A stretch of 64,000 bases of DNA, taken from the NCBI RefSeq assembly GCF_032854445.1, contig NC_088295.1, forward strand, positions 18,463,385 to 18,527,384, read 5' to 3'. This stretch comes from Liolophura sinensis. Lineage: Eukaryota; Mollusca; Polyplacophora; Chitonida; Chitonidae. The position numbers and the translations under genes were made by a program. Shown one piece after another: positions 23,761 to 44,622 of the stretch (within the stretch, counting starts at the first letter, position 1; the number at the start of each line of letters is the position of its first letter). The notes beneath the pieces are model-generated. The model made no database searches and was not told the origin of the DNA. It saw nothing but the letters and a program-made list of their open reading frames with translations.

Positions 23761-24390
23761 TGACTTTATTATGAGCAAAGCTTTGTGGATTCATTTCCAT
23801 ACAGTATGTAACACCATGGACATTGGTATTTTCCTAAATTTCCAAACAAACAACTTCATACACGAATCTCAATATGAGCCCAGTCATAAAATAGGCTCAC
23901 AACCCACATCGCCATACTTTTTACGTGCATCTTACAGTATTGGCTGTGCCTACCTTGAAATGCCGTACAACATACATCGTAAAGAGCCTGTGCCCGCATT
24001 TCCAAACAGTTTACGCAATAAACAAGGCCCTGGATTCCTCAATTTCCATGTAAGATGCACGTAAGAAGCATAATCAAACTTTTTCACACATTTTGCATAA
24101 CAAATAAGGTTTTGTGTCCAACTTTCCGTAGATCCTGCATTTTAAACTAATCTCCGTGCCCACCATTATATACATATGGTATAAAAAATAAGGCCCTGTT
24201 CTCATCTTTCCATACATCTTGCATCACGAACTACACTCTGTGTCCACCTTTTGATACATCTTGGGTCATGAACTAGATGCTGTAGCCAAATTTCCATACA
24301 TCTTTCATCATGAACCAGGTGTGATCACCTTTTCACACATCTTGCATCATGCGCAAAGATCTGTGTCTACTCTTTTAAGCTTTGAACAAG
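23761..24390. repeat. Degenerate right flank of the 54-bp minisatellite
   Basis: The words CATACATCTTGCATCATGAAC, CTGTGTCCACCTTTC and close variants recur every 50-60 bp but are much more diverged than the core. I infer an older, unhomogenised edge of the same array. Confidence 0.6.
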
Positions 24391-27300
24391 GTTCTGGACT
24401 CCTATAGGACTTAGGGATTAGCTATGAGCTGAATTGGCATATTGTACATTTTATCTTATACAAAATGATTACCGGTATCCAGAAGATTTCTGTATGGTTT
24501 TGCAGTCAAACGTGTTGCACTAGTATTTTGGTCTTTGCTTAAATACAACGTTAAATGCAAACCTTGGGACCATAGGCCCATGCAAGTAAACAGAAAATCA
24601 CCATATTCTGCTGCACGAAGCCACTGTCAGCAAAGAGACTTCCACGTGATCAATCAATGAATCCAAGTGAATGCAAGACTTCGATTGTGATGTATACGTT
24701 GTACCAAGACAAAAATTCACTAGGAAAGCTAACTATTGACAACATATATATATCTACCGAGTCACGCGTAGTTTGACGATCAATGATTGCCCGGATTAGC
24801 AATTCGTACATGGATACCCCAGCCACCGGCTCCTTATACGGACAAGGTTCCGGAAGGGGCGGAGCTTGCAAGGACTTGGCGAATCTGGTCACATGACTGA
24901 TAAGGACAAGCTGTAAATTTCATTGACAATATATCATACAGTTCAGTCATTTCCATCAGTGACCAATAACTCAGAACTGTTAACAGAACACGTCACCTAA
25001 AACATCAAGCAAAATTTCGGGGTTACGTCTAGCTGATATTGGTAGTAGTCATATTTCATACAAAATTTAGTCAGATCGAAATGCAAGTCTCCATGTCTAG
25101 AGTGTGTAAAGTCTGGCTTTTTAGTAGAATTTCATTCTCATTCCACAGTATAACTGCACTGCATGTCAGTTGCCTTAAATAAATACCAGATCATTTTCAA
25201 CCAATCTTGGTACCTTCTTATTAGTAACAGACGACAAACAGTTACATACAATATTCTGCACGAAACATTCCAAAGAATTTGTGCGTTTTTCGACTGAGAT
25301 TGGTTTTCACAGCGTAGCTAAGATAGGCTGAGACTGAGAAAGCGTGCCTTATGTCGAGGCCTGCGTCCTTTACAGGTTAATCAGGTCCAATGATTGTCAC
25401 AACGAAACCAAGATAATCGAGTTGGTCAATGAGGCCTAATGACATGAATATGGTCACAGGTTGTGGCAGATCGATAACTGGATTTCCGCACCCGAGACTA
25501 ACTACCGTTGCATCTTGGGCATCTACCGTTCTACTTTGACTCCTGTCAAATGACATCTTCGAAAAACTTACCTTCCTCGATGATATATATGCTGGAGAGG
25601 GTGTTGTTCCTGGCGGCTACACTCTAGTGCTGACCTGGTGTATGGTAAAAGACAAGCTTCTAGACTGCCAGCCAAGGGCCTGGTCGACTGTCAGGCATGA
25701 AACATCGGAGGCAGGCGCATTGTCCGCGGCATCAAAGGAAGGAAGCTAGTAGAAGGGTGGTCAGAAGATTGTCGAGGAATCAATCAGCACCGTACAGACG
25801 GTCCAGTCTTCGTCCTTTACGAAACCTTCTATAGTCCTCCACGCAACTCTGCCTTGGCGTAGAAAAGGGTAAATACAGCTTAGGACAACGTCACACGACC
25901 CTGTAATCTGAGGTCACACTGATCCGACAACTTCCTACTATCCACCACGTCTTCTTCATCCGCAATTATTTATCACAATCAATAGAACACAGCAGCCAAA
26001 GGGAGAGGAACTATGGGGGTACCCAGCCGCATACTTGTATACACCTCCTCAACTGTTTGTCAAACAACCAAACAGCAAGTTGCCACAAGTGGGAGGCGGC
26101 ATGTTCCAGCTAGACGAACAATAGCTCAAATCAATCGAGAACACACCCACGTCACGGAGAATCAAAGAGACTGGGCGCCAACAGTTGAGCCAGGCAGCTA
26201 GTAACCGAACTGATCACATGTCCGCGTCAGTATCAGAAAATGACCGACATTGTCACACTTGAAGCATTGGGGTAGTTTTGAGACGTTAAAGGATGCCCAG
26301 TGCTCGTGGATATCGGGCGTTAATGAGTTCTTCTAACACTACCAAATACAATAATTCGCCTGTTTGTCTAGACAATAATACACTATGATTCTGACCTATA
26401 GTGCTTAATGAGCTGACATCTGTCACTCCTCATATCCTATCAGATCCCGAATGACCATAAATATAGTCTTGCATTTACATGAATTAAGTCCAAAAAACAG
26501 AACGTTTGATTAAATCCACCCATGGATTAATTCGCTGACAAGTAACAAGAGAGCAAATTGCAGCCACAAAGCCTCGTTTAACATAGCATGGATTCAGGGG
26601 CAGATAAAACATAAAAAGCTCGGCTTTGATGGATTACAGTTTTATGGATTAACAAGGAATAGTGGCGCTGGGAATGATTTAGCCAGACTGCCTAACAATG
26701 TAATCTTAACTAAAATCAATATCCCCGGGATGAGTTGAGAGCTTAACGAAGGAATCCTACAGGGTAGAACTCAGTCTTGGAACGGACACCGTAGTCCACG
26801 GCTCCAGGCAACTCCAACATTACTTTGAGGGAATTCCCGAATTAGCCATGTGTAAGCGATCTAGTTCCAGTGTTGGCTCATCAACCAGGCAGGCCAGAAC
26901 CAAACCTTCCTCTTTACAGCTAATAAAATACAAGTACGACACTTAGGAGGAAACAGCGGGATATTTAGCAGATGTTCTCTGTTCGCCTCGTTTGTCAAAA
27001 AGAAAACTGGTCATACAACCACGTATACACAGTGGACTATTACAGAAGACAACGTAAGACAACCAGAAGATTAATGTAGTTCGTTTTTCCGCTCAGAGAT
27101 CGATCTTTGAACAAACAGAATGTGGTATTGGGTTAACGGGGGCAGTGTTCTGACAACCGTAACGAAGTCAGAGATGGAAAGCTGGAATGGGCCTATACAA
27201 GCTCTTCGCTATAAACCCATGAATGTATACAGTTACATTATTCTGCCATTCCGCAAATTTAACTGATATCATTACCTATATATCCACTAGGGTTCAACAG

Positions 27301-28565
27301 AAAAGTGTGCCTGTCTTAACATCACTGTGTTAGGGCCTTACATTCTACACATGTACATCAAGATTAAACGATATACATGTATATTTCACGATAGTTTAAG
27401 TCAGTAAAGTAAAATTAGTGTTCTGTCATTATAATAAGTGATCAGTGAATTGTACAATTCACTGTTCTTAAGGGATAAGAAATCTCTTTTAAATGAAAAC
27501 TTTATTGTTAACATTCGCGTATGAACCTTATAGACATTCATTCATGCACCAGCTTTACAAATGATTATTCTTATCTGTCATTACCAAGGTCAAAAACTGA
27601 TGACATTGCAGAAGGTTTAGGAACAGTTATGAAGCTTCTTACACACAAAAATAAAAAAAATGACGACACATAATACAGGATATATGTTGTTGGCATATAA
27701 TTCTCCGCAATGAATATTCCTTGTTTTTAATATTTTAATAATAATAATAATAATAATAATATCTAAAACAAATAAGGTGTTTGCCCCTTGGTGTATTCTT
27801 AAGGACAAAATTATGTATCCGTCATATTTTCAGTACACTGAAGTGGCCCACGTCCAGGAGATGACAAGCTGTAAACTCCATATACACACGAATGCCTCAT
27901 TCCGAGGACAGAGTGGAGTGGTTAACGTCAGCAGAAGCCTGCAAGTCGCTACAGACTTTCTAATCAATTCCACTGTTAATAACTAAATACCGCCTAATGA
28001 CTTTGGGTTATAATGAAGAGACCGCTACTATTGGGGCTGTTTGCCATCGTTTATTGCCTTGTTTGTTTCCCACGTAATCCCAAATAATAGACTCCACTTC
28101 AGGTTTAATTAGCTCAGAGTATAGAGGATAGTGAAGAATGCCATACGGTATGTGTGAGTTTACACAAACCGCAGGTACATGCATGGTATTGCGCATGTCA
28201 GAGCGCTTTGGGTTAAGCACAGAGACAAGAATTTTACTGGATTCACGTGTGCAGCAACTGACTGTGCTTTGTAAGATTAAAGTCAATTCCCATGAACCAG
28301 TGATCGAGTAGGAACTAAGCATCTGGTTGCAATATAGACGTCATTGAACTCGCAGTAACGTCACATAAGCGTTATTAGCGATGTCTGAACAATTTCCAAC
28401 GACTGCTCTGGTCATACGTCATAAATATTTTTAAATGCCCCAATGAAAACTAAAAAAAATGGTTGTTCTCATGTACATTTGTATCAAACCAGCCACGAAT
28501 TCACAAACATTTGATAACTGAGAACATAGTGTAATGTATAAACTTCTACGGTTTATCTTGAAGAG
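24391..28565. other. Non-coding stretch, nothing recognised
   Basis: Apart from an (AAT)n microsatellite at about 27737-27762, I see no gene, RNA or element. The 62-codon frame at 26013 has no visible domain. Confidence 0.5.
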
Positions 28566-28806
28566 AGCGTCGTAAGCGGTAGATCCAGGATTCAATCCCG
28601 ACCACACCATTAAAATCGCCAATGGTACTACATGTACTTAGCTTGCGCTCCGCGTGAGACAAATGGCCAAAACGCTGGTCGACCCATCTCAGTACAATGT
28701 GACTGAGCGGGCGCTGTTTTGGTGTCAGCATGGCGTTCAAGTGTGTCAGCACTGTAAATATGTCGGCATTAGCTGTGCCCTGCTACAGCTGTAGCAGACA
28801 CTGACA
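28566..28806 (+). mobile_element. Second SINE-like element with a pol III B-box
   Basis: GGATTCAATCC at 28588-28598 fits the tRNA B-box consensus (GGTTCGANTCC) and is preceded by a tRNA-like GCGGTAGATCCA. The following body (AATGTGACTGAGCGGGCGC, then GTGTCAGC, GTCGGCATTA) is unlike the main SINE family here. It reads as a diverged tRNA-derived element. No target duplication is visible. Confidence 0.5.
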
Positions 28807-29580
28807 TTATATGGCCAAAATATTGTTGGAAGCGATGGTCAAACATAATCAAACAAAATGTCAAATCTAAGCAGAGAAGACAGTGAAGACACGGAGTATT
28901 CTCCCCTATAACGCATAACTGGCGCGGCAGAGTTATCTGCTCCTGTATCGCTTCAGCTGGAATTTATAATGTTGCATACGCAACTTGCGATTTAAATGGT
29001 CTTAATATTTAAATGCAATAACAAATTATTGGTGGACACCTGGTCTTACCAGGCTCGATGCAATGGGCATAGTACTCAAATGTATGATTATTGGCATCCA
29101 CAGTATACAAGTGAGAAGATTACAGACCCGAGCAAGACGTACTTCACAACTTCCATGATACATGTATATCTATGAAGCCAATTCTAACCAAATTCAAAGT
29201 CGGCGATAACTCTTAAACGTGATTGAAGTTCGATGTTTTAGGAGTACTAACGGTCTAACTATTTCTGCTGTAACAAATATGCAATGGGTTCTACATGAAA
29301 CCGGTAAGTCTTTAGTTTTGGTCACTGGTGGTATACAGGGTATAATGCATCTACAGCCAACAATAATACACAGTTCCTGTTTTAGCTGGATAACGAGGAA
29401 TTTCGAGTAAAATCAAAATTTGACAAAATGTATAAGGAACATAATACTTCTGCGCGGACATACCGACTATATGCATGCATTTACCAATAGACAGCTGTCA
29501 AATGCATTCAGTGCTTAGTCCATAATAAACAAATGACCTCGGTGGCAGAGTAACTAGTGTGTTATCACATCATAATAACT
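28807..29580. other. Non-coding stretch, nothing recognised
   Basis: No domain-bearing frame, tandem repeat or element end is visible. Confidence 0.5.
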
Positions 29581-29792
29581 CAAGGGCCTCTCACCATTGC
29601 GGTACAGCTCTTGCTGGCTTCCCCTCCGATCGTACGTGGGAAGGTAGGGAAGACCTGTTAGCAGCCTGCTGATAGTCGTGGGTTACCAACGTTCTCTGTC
29701 CTGTTCCCTTCCACTCTACTGCTGGCCGCCGTCATATATCAGAGAAATGTTATTGGGTACGGCATAAAACACCAGCCAAATAAATATATGCA
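29581..29792 (+). mobile_element. Old copy of the main SINE
   Basis: Diverged matches run in SINE order: GGGCCTCTCACCATTGCGGT, TGCTGGCTTCC, CGTACGTGGGAAGGTA, GTCGTGGGTT, CTGGCCGCCGTC and GGCATAAAACACCAG, with an AATAAATA tail. The tRNA-like head is missing, so the copy is 5'-truncated. High divergence implies an old insertion. Confidence 0.75.
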
Positions 29793-30483
29793 ATATATCA
29801 CCAGTTTATCACCGCGGAGAAAGAATATGACTGGCTGAAGTGGTTGATACAACACCTCTTTTGAAATCAAGATATTGTACATTAAAGGATTAGTGTCTAG
29901 ATTTAGCTACTGATCCTAATTATAAAAATTATAACCTGTTTAAACTGTATGTTACCGGGATAGCGTCGGAGAAACATAATAAGGAAATCTAGCCAAAACA
30001 ATAGATCTACAGCACTAACAGATCTCCAGGTACGGCTCAGTGAGTGACGCCACAGATGGCCAACCCAAGTCTTGCTGGCCTGTATAAGCTTGGAATTCGT
30101 ATCAAAAAGATGTCATTTTCGAGATAGATTCTAGCTACACAAAAGCAATTATACTGCCGTATCAATTTGAACCTATAGTTGACGATGATGAAGTTCCAAT
30201 TGTTGACACTAACAGATCTGGTCAGACTTCAGATTCCGAGTTTTGAGTTTTGCGTGTCGTGTGTTTATTTTAAGATTTAATATTTATTTACTATTCTTTC
30301 TGAGGGGTTTCGTCAAATGCTTACGTCATACTAACGTCATACTGTACATATGTGTATGACTATGCGCACCGCGTGGAAATCTTGTCCAGTTGGAAGAATA
30401 GAAATGAGTGTGTTAACTTGTAAACTGTCTCCCTTGGCTTACTACTTAATTATTTCATATCCATCTTACGGATATACCATATT
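29793..30483. other. Region 5' of the gypsy relic, possible remnant of its left LTR
   Basis: From about 30143 to 30245 (plus strand) an open stretch reads like a protein C-terminus (residues LPYQFEPIVDDDE, then a stop). I cannot assign it. Bases 30246-30483 directly precede a TGGCGACGAGG word of the kind that often follows a 5' LTR in Ty3/gypsy elements, so they may be LTR. No matching 3' LTR is visible downstream, so this stays an inference. Confidence 0.3.
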
Positions 30484-30553
30484 TGGCGACGAGGTAAGCA
30501 AGAACCTTATGGCTATACTTCCTGATTTTACGCCTTCTTGAGCTGCACTCGAG

Positions 30554-30814
30554 ATGGCTTGTGGGGAGATTGATGCACCCATCCCGTTTCTACCTACTCC
30601 CGGCGAACCGATCATACCCTGGCCGCACTGGAAACGTCTGTTTGAAAATTTGGGTTTTAATATCCAAAGCAGTACTCTATCATGCTATGCAACTTCTACA
30701 GCTGCTAGTTGTCAGTTACCCCTACCACAGGTTATGGTAAGAGAAGCTGTTGTTCATGACTGTAACACTGTAGCTAACATTAACAGTGCTACATCTGTCT
30801 TCAAACTTTCCTGA
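30554..30814 (+). pseudogene. gag-like N-terminal fragment of the gypsy relic
   Basis: The frame opens with an acidic start, then a proline-rich PFLPTPGEPIIPWPHWKRLF, typical of the N-terminus of Ty3/gypsy polyproteins in invertebrates. After about 86 codons it runs out of family resemblance and stops. No CCHC zinc knuckle or protease motif follows before the RNase H segment. It lies just 3' of the TGGCGACGAGG word, where gag is expected. Confidence 0.65.
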
Positions 30815-30960
30815 ACTGTTCTCTGATAAGTTAGGCAAAATTCAAATGTTTACTCATCAGCTTTCAGAGAATGATGTCAATTATTTTGTCTGACATTCAT
30901 GGTTCAGTGTGCTTTTTTGGCCCAGCGGGATTCTAGGCTAAATTTGTTGCTAAAGTTATG

Positions 30961-31325
30961 CTAATGTGAATGCCTTGCGCGAAGTGAACAATACTGAACC
31001 GTATTACTTGACTGACGCCGCAGATAAAACATTTTGCGATATTAAGTCTGTTATTGTTAACAGTCCAGGTCTCGCGTTGTTTCATCCAAACCGCGACGTT
31101 ATTGTTGTTACCACCGATGCTAGTGCGTATGGTATTGGTGGAGTCCTTTCTCAAATTGCTCCAGATGGATCCGAGGTTATGGTAGCTTGTGCATCGCGAA
31201 CAATCACTGCCGCAAAACGAAAGTACTCTGTGGGAGAACGCGAAGCCTTAGCCTGTGTATGGGCTATTGAAGTGGCACATGTATCTGCGGGAAAGACATT
31301 TTATTCTTCGAACAAATCACCATAA
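30961..31325 (+). pseudogene. RT thumb / RNase H fragment of the gypsy relic
   Basis: The segment shows the connection from reverse transcriptase to RNase H. It has LALFHPNRDVIVVTTDASAY with the first catalytic RNase H aspartate in TTDAS, then GIGGVLSQ, ASRTITAAKRKYSVGEREAL with the catalytic glutamate, and ACVWAIE. Palm and finger motifs such as YxDD are missing upstream, and the frame ends soon after, so only one domain survives. The order of residues is diagnostic of Ty3/gypsy RNase H rather than LINE or Copia types. Confidence 0.85.
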
Positions 31326-31608
31326 ATGAAGATATTCCAAGTAATTATTTCGAACTCCTACAGTGGCGTTACACGTCTAGACTGACAACATGCTACAGCT
31401 GAAGATGAGGATCTTACAACCCTCAGTTACCTCCGGATGGCCTGATTCAAGAAACAATTGCCTTTGAACAGTCAGCCATATTTTACACATAAATTGGAGC
31501 TAGCGGCACACGATGATACCGTTTCGTGGTACACATGTTGAAGTGCGTCGGGAAGGTTACTCTGACGAGATCGTTTGAGATAACGGTCCGCAACTAGTAT
31601 CGCATGAA

Positions 31609-31657
31609 TTTATTTACTTATTTCACTGGTGTTTTACACCGTACTCAAGAATATTTC
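31609..31657 (-). mobile_element. SINE tail fragment inside the gypsy relic
   Basis: TTATTTACTTATTTCACTGG followed by GTTTTACACCGTACTCAAG is the reversed 3' end of the main SINE. It directly follows the integrase-like words, so the SINE fragment is younger than, or part of the breakup of, the retrotransposon. Confidence 0.75.
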
Positions 31658-31834
31658 CAGAAGAATATTTCCCCGTTCTATGAAGCAGTAGCTTCTCTTA
31701 GCCGAAAGGGGGATGATGATGCATTGTTTATTCCTGCTGTAGATAATGTACCTGTAGATCCAGTGAATCCTACAGGAACGGTTAACTCACAACCAATTAG
31801 AAACCGTCCAGCCTGGACTGAGGAGTATGGGTAG

Positions 31835-32168
31835 ATAAGTGATTCAATGTTTCATTATTATTCTTAAATGTATGTCCAGTGAGAAATAGCATTACCTTAT
31901 TTCTTATTCGATCAGGATTCCATTCCATATTACGCATCAAGTTACAGTGGCATATGTTAAACAATTGTTGTTATATGTACACATTCAACACATGCTTCCC
32001 TTAAGTTTACAATGTACAGAGATTTGCTATCTGTTAGTTTACAGATCAGTCAATAGTATTTCATTACCACTGTAGGTGCTGTTGTGGAAATCTTTTTATT
32101 TCAACTGTGTTGCTCTCGTAGCTGCCAGCTGTGAACTGGCGAGACGGGTAAGGCAGTGTTTGGTGGGT
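31835..32168. other. Non-coding spacer after the gypsy relic
   Basis: No copy of the putative left LTR is recognised here, and no gene or repeat stands out. Confidence 0.45.
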
Positions 32169-32288
32169 CTAGAATCCTTGGATGCTGTGAATCCACGCCT
32201 TTCTGAGGGGCAAATCGTCTGGTAACTCGTAAAAACTAACCCCATGGTTCTTCGACGACCTGTTTTTAGAACCGTATGCAGAACAGCA
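32169..32288 (-). pseudogene. THAP-like zinc-finger N-terminal fragment
   Basis: The minus-strand frame contains CCSAYGSKNRSSKNHGVSFY, then ELPDDLPLRKAWIHSI. This matches the first half of a THAP C2CH DNA-binding domain: a CCxxGCxNR-type start, the [I/V]SF[Y/H] strand, and the LRKxW helix. The position usually holding the second zinc-binding Cys is Ser (AYGS). The later C-x2-H half and the AVPSIF-type end are missing, and a stop follows. THAP domains occur in host regulators and in DNA transposases, so it may be a transposon relic. Moderate confidence only. Confidence 0.45.
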
Positions 32289-32359
32289 AGTAATTTCGTG
32301 GAGAAGTTCGACGTGCTTGTTGTCACTCGTGTAGCTGTTTAAAAGAGAAGAACACATTT

Positions 32360-33108
32360 ATACAAACTATATCTTTAATGAAAGAGCTATGCAAACTGTG
32401 CGGAACTCTATTTTTTTTACATTTTTTAAAGTTTTCATAAGAGAGGAAAAGGGATTAAACATCGTCATTTTCTACAAAATCCACCGATTCGTGGCACATT
32501 TAAAGTCCCGCTATGTTTTATGGCTTGTCCAATGAAAAGCCTCCTTTCTACCTCTTGAATATTCATTGTGAGGTCAAGGCGCTTAAGGTTTTACTCTTGC
32601 CAAATGTTTAACATGGATTTCCTGTCACGTACGTATATGTACGTATATCGTGATAATTTTAAGGTCTGTAAAAGCCAACGCTAAAGAGAAAGAGTTTGGA
32701 ATGTACTAAGAGGGCCACAACATCATGCCTACATGCGTGGCTGTTGTCTGCCAAAATGTCTGGGATTCCATGTCCTGAAGAGCAACTCGGCAAAGCGAAG
32801 CACGATGACGTATGTAATCTGTTCAGAAGGCGGCGTAAAGGAGACTTCGATGTTCAACAATTAAATACTCAAATAACAAATTCTATTGACACAAAATTTA
32901 GATATTTTATTTAACCTTAAGTATACCTCTTTCATTTAAGATACAGATTGTATAAATGTGTTCTTTACCAATTGGCGAAGCTCCGACATCTCGTAAAGGT
33001 TGGACTTCTACGACGTAATTCGGCGCAGTCTACCGAGTGTTGGCGGGAAAAGGGCATAAAACCAGCCTTATCATCTGGTGATTTTAAATGCCATTTCACT
33101 CAGATTGT
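32360..33108. other. Non-coding stretch, nothing recognised
   Basis: No domain-bearing frame is visible. The small palindromic repeat GTACGTATATGTACGTATA lies near 32630. Confidence 0.45.
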
Positions 33109-33370
33109 CTTTATTTATTTAATAGGTGTTTTACACTATACTCAAGAATACTTCACTTATACGACGGCGGCCAGCATTATGGTGGGTGTAAACTGGGCAC
33201 AGCCCGGTGGAAACCCACGACCATCCGCAGGTTGCTGCAGACCTTCCCACTTAAGGCCCGAGAGGAAACCAGCATGAGCTGGACTTGAACTCACAGCGAC
33301 CGCATTGGTGAGAGGCTCCTGGGTCATTGCGCTGCGCTAGCGCGCTAACCGACTGAGCCACGGAGGCCCC
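33109..33370 (-). mobile_element. Full-length copy of the main tRNA-derived SINE
   Basis: This is the most complete copy. Read on the minus strand it begins GGGGGCCTCCGTGGCTCAGT, with the pol III A-box TGGCTCAGTCGG, then TTAGCGCGCTAGCGCAGCGC. A B-box-like GTGAGTTCAAGTCC follows, then a central part with GACCATCCGC (plus strand). The 3' end reads CTGGCCGCCGTCGTATAAGT and GAGTATAGTGTAAAACACC, with an AAATAAATAAA tail. The direct repeats CAGATTGT (33101-33108) and CAGATTAT (33371-33378) are its target duplication. Confidence 0.93.
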
Positions 33371-33838
33371 CAGATTATTGTAAACTTTTTCTATATTTAG
33401 CTAATATTCATAGGGGGTAGCGAATTATTAATAAATAATACATCTGGACACACATCATTTAAGGCACCCTAGTGGAGTTAAACTATGCAAACGTTCGTGT
33501 TCAACGGCTTTGGCACAGGCGATGTCATAACCTCAAAACTGGAGACTTATTAATGACCTTACATGAAAATGCATAAGAATCAGTTACTTTTCTGCCATAT
33601 AATGGGACCAACTTTCATCACACTGAGTAAATTTTACAATTTTCTCATAAATAAAGCCCGCCATATGAGCAGATCAGAGCGTCACTACAGCGTAAGTTTA
33701 TCTTTAGTTAACAGCTTTAACGCCTCACACGTTGACACCGGTAACTGAGGATTTCACTCCTTCATATTACATTAGTCTGGGTTTGTACTACTAACACAGC
33801 ATTTTGACCAGTTCTTAATTGTATGGATATATGCAAGC

Positions 33839-34040
33839 TTGGGTCTTAACGTCGTGGATATTTTTCAGTCATACAACGACGAGGAGTCATTAGTCCCTGT
33901 TTCCCTGCTCCAACCTCTCAGTGCAGAGCGGCAAGTGATGCACCTAAAAGTACTCTTTTGTCTTTGATCTGACCAAACCTGGGTTTGACCCATGGTCTCC
34001 CAACTTTGAGCCGGACGCTGTAATAAGCATAATAAAGGTC
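33839..34040 (-). mobile_element. Third SINE-like repeat, reversed
   Basis: The left end (TCTTAACGTCGTGG, then TTTTTCAGTCATACAACGAC) resembles a 3' tail seen in other molluscan interspersed repeats. The right end (CCTGGGTTTGACCCATGGTC, then GAGCCGGACGCT) reads as a reversed tRNA-like head with a B-box. A related tail fragment (GAGTGCTTGGGGTTTAACAT) lies near 41777. Family assignment is from recall and uncertain. Confidence 0.45.
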
Positions 34041-35122
34041 TAATAAATTGCAATTAACATCACTGCATTTTTCTTCTACTCAAGCTTGGGTGCCTGACAT
34101 GAGGCCGATATCACCAAACGCTACCCGGCACGTATGTCCATTCGCCAACTACCACACTGTCAAAGCTTGCTCTGGCTTTACACTCCATGGACAGTGATGT
34201 CTTTTATATAACAGCACCTCCAATTCCTTGGCAAATACACGTTATTTTGGCAATACATATGTTTGAGTGTCTCATCATGAAGCTCTGTCTGCTCCAGTTG
34301 CATACTGCACAATAATCTTGAATCACGCCAAGGTCATTTGGGTCAAATTGGTAAGGCAAAATACTAGTAAAATCAAAATCTCTGCCTCAACCTTTGTTTT
34401 CACTGACAGGTACTTGTATAATACAAGCATTTCATTTTCTTAAATTAAGAACAGGATCCCAATGGATACCTAACGCGTTAGTTTAGTTGAATGTTCATTT
34501 CGGTTCGGTTCGGTTCGGTTCGGTTCGGTTCGTGCGGAATTGAAAGATCAACCTGGCCTATTGGTGGGCAGTTAGCAGAAGTACAAAGGGAGGCAGTTTA
34601 GAGTATACGTCCGTGACAAAAAAAAAACATTCAGGCATCTGGATTGAAGGCATAGTTTTAGCCTCCAGGAGGACGTCAATGTCTTGTACGAAGCATCACC
34701 CTGCTCCAGCTGGTCAAGACCAATTCCGAGTGTACCGGCTATAATAATCATTTTTTCAGGTATGTAACACCCTTGAAATCGTAATTGGTACCGATGTAGT
34801 CTGAAACTTGCATCACCAAGTGTCACGCTCAGAGAGAATTCCATATGGTGGTCCCTTACATTAACAAATTAACACTAAATGTAGGCTGACTATAAGTATA
34901 TATAAGTGAACATTTTCCCCTTAAACTAGTCTTAATGCCAATCCTATTGTTTTGGCAAGAATGAACGTATCACGTATTAGTATACCTCTTTACAGGCTTG
35001 ATGCCAGGACATCTGCAAGATATTCCTTTTTGCTGATAATTTGTCAAAGACATTACATCAAGTCCCACGCAGAAAGTTTTCAATCAATCAAGTAATGCAA
35101 ACACCATAAATCCACTTTCTTC
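34041..35122. other. Non-coding stretch with a (CGGTT)6 microsatellite
   Basis: Six perfect CGGTT units lie at 34501-34530. Otherwise this is intergenic sequence 3' of RPL18, with no gene recognised. Confidence 0.6.
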
Positions 35123-35128
35123 TTTATT
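35123..35128 (-). terminator. RPL18 poly(A) signal AATAAA
   Basis: The minus strand reads AATAAA about 40 bases after the RPL18 stop codon, the canonical cleavage and polyadenylation signal at a short 3' UTR distance typical of ribosomal protein genes. Confidence 0.75.
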
Positions 35129-35167
35129 ACTGTGAGTGAAGTGAATAGTTGAAAGTTGAGCGCTGCT

Positions 35168-44598
<9,431 letters not shown>

Positions 44599-44610
44599 TT
44601 TGGACACCGC

Positions 44611-44622
44611 CGGAAGAGGAAG
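44611..44622 (-). promoter_or_regulatory. 5' TOP-like pyrimidine tract of RPL18
   Basis: The minus strand reads CTTCCTCTTCCG a few bases 5' of GGCGGTGTCCAAAATG. Ribosomal protein mRNAs start in such a run, which makes their translation sensitive to mTOR. The exact start base is inferred. Confidence 0.6.

Larger units (their letters stand above)
30484..31834 (+). mobile_element. Internally deleted Ty3/gypsy-type retrotransposon
   Basis: Pieces of a gag-pol polyprotein occur in the correct order but without most of the intervening sequence: a gag-like start (30554-30811), an RT-thumb to RNase H segment (30961-31325), degenerate integrase words (about 31490-31612, including an SDNGPQLVS-like site with a stop before it) and a pol-like C-terminus ending at 31834. 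Protease, most of reverse transcriptase and most of integrase are absent. A SINE tail fragment sits inside the integrase remnant. The element cannot be autonomous. Confidence 0.8.

Noticed and set aside
33290-33370. tRNA gene
   Set aside because: The A-box and B-box words belong to the SINE head; the segment cannot form a proper cloverleaf acceptor stem and continues into the SINE body.
34501-34530. Telomere-like repeat
   Set aside because: The unit CGGTT is not the TTAGGG animal telomere repeat, and the run is only six copies.
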